This document shows positions 60,593-64,000 of a stretch of DNA of 64,000 nt, in pieces (the first letter of the stretch is position 1; each line of letters begins with the position of its first letter). The notes under the pieces were generated by a model. That model was not told the DNA's origin, searched no databases, and worked only from the letters and a program-made list of their open reading frames with translations. Origin of the DNA: Aliivibrio_A kagoshimensis (lineage in GTDB: Bacteria > Pseudomonadota > Gammaproteobacteria > Enterobacterales > Vibrionaceae); the NCBI RefSeq assembly GCF_050337105.1, contig NZ_JAKJSQ010000004.1, forward strand, positions 62,001 to 126,000. The letters run 5' to 3'. The translations under genes were made by a program, and so were the position numbers.

Positions 60593-61450
60593 CTATCCTT
60601 TTACTGAACCTGCTGTTAAACCACGAACAAAGTACTTACCTGCAAGTACGTACACCACCAAAGTCGGTAATGCGGCAATAATTGCGGCTGCCATATCTAC
60701 GTTATACTCTTTGATCCCTGTACTGGTATTCACTAAATTGTTTAATGCAACGGTAATGGGTTGCGTTTCTGAGCCGGAGTACACCACACCGAACAAAAAA
60801 TCGTTCCATATCGCGGTAAATTGCCAGATGACTGTGACCATGACAATTGGGGTTGATATTGGTAACAAGATTTTAAAGAAGATGGTAAAAAAACCTGCAC
60901 CATCGAGTTTAGCGGCTTTTACCAGCTCATCGGGTACCGATATATAGAAGTTTCTAAAAAACAGAGTGGTAAAAGCTAAGCCATAAATCACATGTACCAT
61001 CACCAGTCCCATTGTGGTATTGGCCAATCCTAACTTCCCTAATGTTGCCGCCATAGGGAGGAGGATGACTTGGAATGGAATAAAGCAACCAAAAAGTAGA
61101 AGACTAAACAGTAAGTCTGAGCCTCTAAACTTCCATTTACTGATCACATATCCATTGAAAGCGCCTAAGATGGTTGAAATAGCAACCGCGGGAATAACCA
61201 TTTGAAATGAATTCCAAAAGTACCCTTTTATACCTTCACACTTTACCCCTGTGCAGGCTGTTGACCACGCTTTGTCCCAAGCACCGAATACCCACTCCTG
61301 TGGCAATGAGATTAAGTTACCCGATTTAATGTCCGGTAGGGTTTTTAATGACGTTATCACCATCACAAACAGTGGCATTAAATAGATAACACAAAATACC
61401 AAGAGCACGCTGTATATAAATACGCGTCCTAACGTTTTTGATGTGATCAT
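60593..61450 (-). CDS. sugar ABC transporter permease (MalG type)
   Basis: 285 residues, six TM helices (VFIYSVLLVFCVIYLMPLFV first). The coupling loop is VPDELVKAAKLDGAGFFTIF, then FKILLPISTPIV. The loop with two Cys (STACTGVKCEGI, about 60-70) is typical of the glucose/mannose-type GtsC proteins. It overlaps the preceding permease gene by four bases. Confidence 0.91.
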   Translation of the reverse strand: MITSKTLGRVFIYSVLLVFCVIYLMPLFVMVITSLKTLPDIKSGNLISLPQEWVFGAWDKAWSTACTGVKCEGIKGYFWNSFQMVIPAVAISTILGAFNGYVISKWKFRGSDLLFSLLLFGCFIPFQVILLPMAATLGKLGLANTTMGLVMVHVIYGLAFTTLFFRNFYISVPDELVKAAKLDGAGFFTIFFKILLPISTPIVMVTVIWQFTAIWNDFLFGVVYSGSETQPITVALNNLVNTSTGIKEYNVDMAAAIIAALPTLVVYVLAGKYFVRGLTAGSVKG

Positions 61451-62373
61451 GAGCGCTTCTCCCTAAGCTCTGAGTAGAGATATGGCACTAAAATAGCCAA
61501 TATTCCGCCAAGCATCATCATGGCACTGGCCGCACCTAATGCCACTTGACCTCGTGTAAATGAGTGCGCATACATAAACAGTGCGGGCAAATCCGAAGAG
61601 TATCCCGGCCCACCTGATGTCAAAGCAGTCACTAAATCAAAACTCTTGATCGCTATGTGCGAAGTGATGATCACTGCACTGAAAAAAACGGGTCTCAAAC
61701 AGGGAAGAATGATTTTGAGATAGATTGTCGTTAAGGGGGCTCCATCCATTTGTGCTGCTTTAATAATCGAATCATCTATGCCGCGTAAACCTGCCAGAAA
61801 CATGGCCATAACAAATCCAGAGGATTGCCACACTGCCGCGATGACAAGGGTATAAACCGACATTTCCGAATCCACTAACCAATCAAACGTAAAATCCCCA
61901 AATCCCCAGTCTCTTACCAACTTCTGAACCCCTAACCCAGGGTTTAATATCCATTTCCATGCCGTTCCCGTCACAATAAATGATAACGCCATTGGGTAGA
62001 GATAAATGGTTCGAATAACCCCCTCTTGTCGAATGTTCTGATCAAGGAAAATGGCCAACAATACCCCTAATGCTAGGGAGATGATGATGAACAGTACTCC
62101 AAATAACGCTAAGTTGAGTGACGAGGTTAACCAACGATCATTCTCTAACAACTTTTCGTATTGGAGGGTACCTTTAAAATTGAAGGCTGGCAGGAAACGA
62201 GCGTTGGTAAAAGAGAGTGCTGCCGTCCATAAAATATAACCGTAAATACAGACAACGGTGACTATCATCGTAGGTGCCATGACTAACTGTGGTAACCATT
62301 TCTGTAACCTGTCGGACAGACGAAAGCCCGCCTTAGGTTTGCTAAAGGCCCTATCCATTTCTATTTGCTCCAT
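61447..62373 (-). CDS. sugar ABC transporter permease (MalF type)
   Basis: 308 residues with a cytoplasmic N-terminus and six TM helices. The family blocks are LWTAALSFTNARFLPAFNFK, YLYPMALSFIVTGTAWKWIL and NPGLGVQKLVRDWG. The coupling loop is IDDSIIKAAQMDGAPLTTIY, then LKIILPCLRPVF. It resembles GtsB of glucose transporters. Confidence 0.91.
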   Translation of the reverse strand: MEQIEMDRAFSKPKAGFRLSDRLQKWLPQLVMAPTMIVTVVCIYGYILWTAALSFTNARFLPAFNFKGTLQYEKLLENDRWLTSSLNLALFGVLFIIISLALGVLLAIFLDQNIRQEGVIRTIYLYPMALSFIVTGTAWKWILNPGLGVQKLVRDWGFGDFTFDWLVDSEMSVYTLVIAAVWQSSGFVMAMFLAGLRGIDDSIIKAAQMDGAPLTTIYLKIILPCLRPVFFSAVIITSHIAIKSFDLVTALTSGGPGYSSDLPALFMYAHSFTRGQVALGAASAMMMLGGILAILVPYLYSELREKRS

Positions 62374-62439
62374 TGTTGAAATTTTGATGGTTAGGCTATC
62401 TCAGCCTAACCATCACACTGCTATTCACACAACGAGTGC

Positions 62440-63699
62440 TTACATTGCAGATTTAACCGCTCGAGCTAACTTATCTGCTGCTTTGGTTGGGTCTGCGGAT
62501 TTATCATTAAAGAAGTTGGTAACAACATCATAGATAGCCCCTTGCGCATAACTGGTGGTTGACAGTCCATGCGCCATACTTGGCACTAAATCACCACTTT
62601 TTGCACTGGATTTAAAGGTGGCCATTGAGTCAAGAGCACACTGATCAAATTTAGACATATCCATATCTAAACGTACAGGTATTGACCCTTTATTAAGATT
62701 AAAGACTTCTTGGAAATCTTTAGTTAGAATAGTTTTCGCCAGATCTTTCTGCGCTTGCTCATTACTTTTATCTCCAAGGTCAAAGAAGGCAAAACTATCG
62801 ATGTTAAACGTAAACTGGCCATCCGTACCCGGTGATGGTGCACAGATGTAATCTTTAGCCGGCACTTTACCCGCCGCGCTAAATTCACCTTTTGCCCAAT
62901 CTCCCATGATCTGCATAGCCGCTTCGCCATTTATCACCATTGAGGTAGCGACATTCCAATCTCGGCCAGGAGAGTTACTGTCGATATAGTCATGCACTTT
63001 TTTAAACTTGGTAAATACTTCTACCATTTTTGGACCGGAAAGCACTGTCATATCAAGGTCAACGAAGGCTTTGTTATAATCCTCTGAACCGAGAACATCT
63101 AACGCCACCGCTTCAAAGACAGTTGCGTCCTGCCAAGGTTGTCCACCGTGTGCCAATGCGATATAACCCGCTTTTTTAATTTTTTCTGCTTGGACAAAGA
63201 AATCATCCATCGACGTCGGAACCGTCGCGCCTGATTTCTCTAAAACTTCTGGATTGGCCCATAACCAGTTAACTCTATGTACATTCACTGGCACGGCTAC
63301 GTAATCGCCTTTGTGCTTCATTACTTTGGTGACAACGGCGGGTAAAATTGAGTCCCATTGCTCTTTTGTAGCCACATCATCCAGTGACGTCAAGAAACCT
63401 AAATCTCCCCACTCCTGAATATCGTGACCTTTTATTTGTGCTGCTGAAGGTGGGTTACCCGAAACTGCGCGAGTTTTCAGCACCGTCATGGCACTTTCAC
63501 CGCCACCACCCGCAACGGCGAAATCTTTCCAGCTATGCCCTTGTTGTTCCATCATTTCTTTAAGAACAGCCACTGATTTTGCTTCACCACCGGCAGTCCA
63601 CCAATGTAGGACTTCAACTTCGCCCGATACTGCTGTCATAGGTAAAATGAGTGAGCTGGCTAACGTAACTATTTTGAGAGTATGTTTACTATTCATCAT
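62440..63699 (-). CDS. sugar ABC transporter periplasmic binding protein (glucose/mannose GtsA-like)
   Basis: 419-residue precursor, signal peptide ending near PMTAVSG, then EVEVLHWWTAGGEAKSVAVL as in the glucose/mannose binding proteins GtsA/TTHA-like. Further family parts are TRAVSGNPPSAAQIKGHDIQ, WGDLGFLTSLDDVA, VPVNVHRVNWLWANPEVLEK and MQIMGDWAKGEFSAAGK. Trp-rich sites fit hexose stacking. The sugar is inferred, not proved. An AGAG site precedes two consecutive ATG codons. A histidine kinase gene ends 117 bases upstream, which supports control by a two-component system. Confidence 0.88.
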   Translation of the reverse strand: MMNSKHTLKIVTLASSLILPMTAVSGEVEVLHWWTAGGEAKSVAVLKEMMEQQGHSWKDFAVAGGGGESAMTVLKTRAVSGNPPSAAQIKGHDIQEWGDLGFLTSLDDVATKEQWDSILPAVVTKVMKHKGDYVAVPVNVHRVNWLWANPEVLEKSGATVPTSMDDFFVQAEKIKKAGYIALAHGGQPWQDATVFEAVALDVLGSEDYNKAFVDLDMTVLSGPKMVEVFTKFKKVHDYIDSNSPGRDWNVATSMVINGEAAMQIMGDWAKGEFSAAGKVPAKDYICAPSPGTDGQFTFNIDSFAFFDLGDKSNEQAQKDLAKTILTKDFQEVFNLNKGSIPVRLDMDMSKFDQCALDSMATFKSSAKSGDLVPSMAHGLSTTSYAQGAIYDVVTNFFNDKSADPTKAADKLARAVKSAM

Positions 63700-63776
63700 T
63701 ATTCTCTTCCATCCGTAGGGTTTGTATCAACACATAACACTGATACCTTCAGTGTAAGGAATAAATCGAATTGTGC

Positions 63777-63815
63777 TGTAACAGAGTGATGTAAAATTGT
63801 AACAGTTGCGTTACA
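63777..63815. promoter_or_regulatory. TGTAAC boxes upstream of the sugar ABC operon
   Basis: TGTAACAG at 63777-63784 and again at 63798-63805 (21 bases apart, two helix turns), TGTAAAA in between (63790-63796), and the reverse GTTACA at 63810-63815, so that 63798-63815 is TGTAAC-N6-GTTACA. It is likely a response-regulator site 80-120 bases upstream of the binding-protein gene. The last pair could also form a weak hairpin ending the kinase gene. Confidence 0.55.
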
Positions 63816-64000
63816 TTATGACTCATTCACTACCCTTGGAATGGATATCGATGCTCGTAACCCTCCAGTGCGCACGTTAGAGATGTTAAGTTCACCACCA
63901 TGGCCGCGAATGATGTTCTTCGAAATGCCCAAACCTAGCCCGTGTCCCTCTTTAGTGTGATCCATCCGATAATATGGTTCAAATACGTTAGTTAAGTCAC
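63816..64000 (-). CDS. sensor histidine kinase, C-terminal end only
   Basis: The last 61 codons of a gene that begins beyond the window. VFEPYYRMDHTKEGHGLGLG is the F and G2 box of the HATPase_c domain, followed by ISKNIIRGHGGELNIS and RASISIPRV, then a stop. It is on the same strand as, and just upstream of, the sugar ABC operon, which fits a GltR/GtrS-like two-component control of sugar uptake (inference). Confidence 0.9.
   Translation of the reverse strand, partial: DLTNVFEPYYRMDHTKEGHGLGLGISKNIIRGHGGELNISNVRTGGLRASISIPRVVNES

Noticed and set aside
1..64000. CRISPR arrays, rRNA genes, phage genes or toxin-antitoxin pairs
   Set aside because: I looked for regular short repeats, rRNA-like stretches and typical phage or toxin proteins and saw none.

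Overview
The window reads as chromosomal DNA of a gammaproteobacterium of the family Vibrionaceae (Vibrio, Aliivibrio or a close relative). This is inferred from the moderately low G+C, the yccA-tusE-rlmI order, a DUF3297 gene, a betIBA operon starting with betI, and an aryl polyene cluster that carries an aromatic amino acid lyase as in Aliivibrio fischeri. It is not a phage or plasmid segment. The one mobile element is an IS3-family insertion sequence at 12132-13435. Seven bases are ambiguous (six in the IS, one in tusE).

Layout. 1-3870: choline-to-glycine-betaine operon betI-betB-betA (minus strand, betA cut by the window edge) with a perfect 20-bp palindromic operator in front of betI. 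4544-10075: a membrane-bound GGDEF/EAL protein, the glutamate/Na+ symporter gltS and an M42 metallopeptidase. 10475-13470: an unusual exported protein ending in a DsbC-like thioredoxin fold without catalytic cysteines; its stop codon was removed by the IS insertion, which now supplies the last seven codons. 13502-15507: DUF3297 gene, a peptide deformylase, tRNA-Ser(UGA) and a siroheme synthase N-half with a vestigial methyltransferase tail. 16218-20430: general amino acid ABC transporter aapJQMP.

20505-35858 is a tightly overlapping 17-gene minus-strand operon for aryl polyene (APE) pigment: chain-length factor, acyltransferases, two acyl carrier proteins, AMP ligase, two dehydratases, a glycosyltransferase-acyltransferase fusion, an ammonia lyase, thioesterase, LolA-like protein, MMPL exporter, lipoprotein, two ketosynthases and a ketoreductase. 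Its gene order matches the ape lettering C to R. Divergent from it are a SAM methyltransferase and a FAD enzyme carrying flavin-halogenase signature motifs (36018-38357). The core makes the polyene on ACP, the lyase may supply the aryl starter, and the acyltransferases, LolA-like protein and exporter move the product to the outer membrane.

38561-42411: yccA, tusE, rlmI, a membrane-anchored glutaredoxin and a TPR membrane protein. 42650-47670: a seven-gene cassette (yjfI, PspA-like yjfJ, two-TM K+ channel with RCK domain, yjfK, yjfL, yjfM, and the ATP-grasp ligase yjfC). It looks like a poorly characterised envelope or ion-stress module and is the best candidate here for little-described biology. 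47673-57349: an AcoR-type sigma54 activator divergent from a glycerol ABC-transporter/kinase operon (glpSTPQ-DUF2160-glpV-glpK). A canonical -24/-12 promoter and a cluster of TGTTCA/TGAACA half-sites lie between them. The two ATPases are complementary half-degenerate partners. 57374-59023: a FapA/DUF342 protein. 59476-64000: a sugar (probably glucose-type) ABC transporter behind the end of a sensor histidine kinase, with repeated TGTAAC boxes in between.
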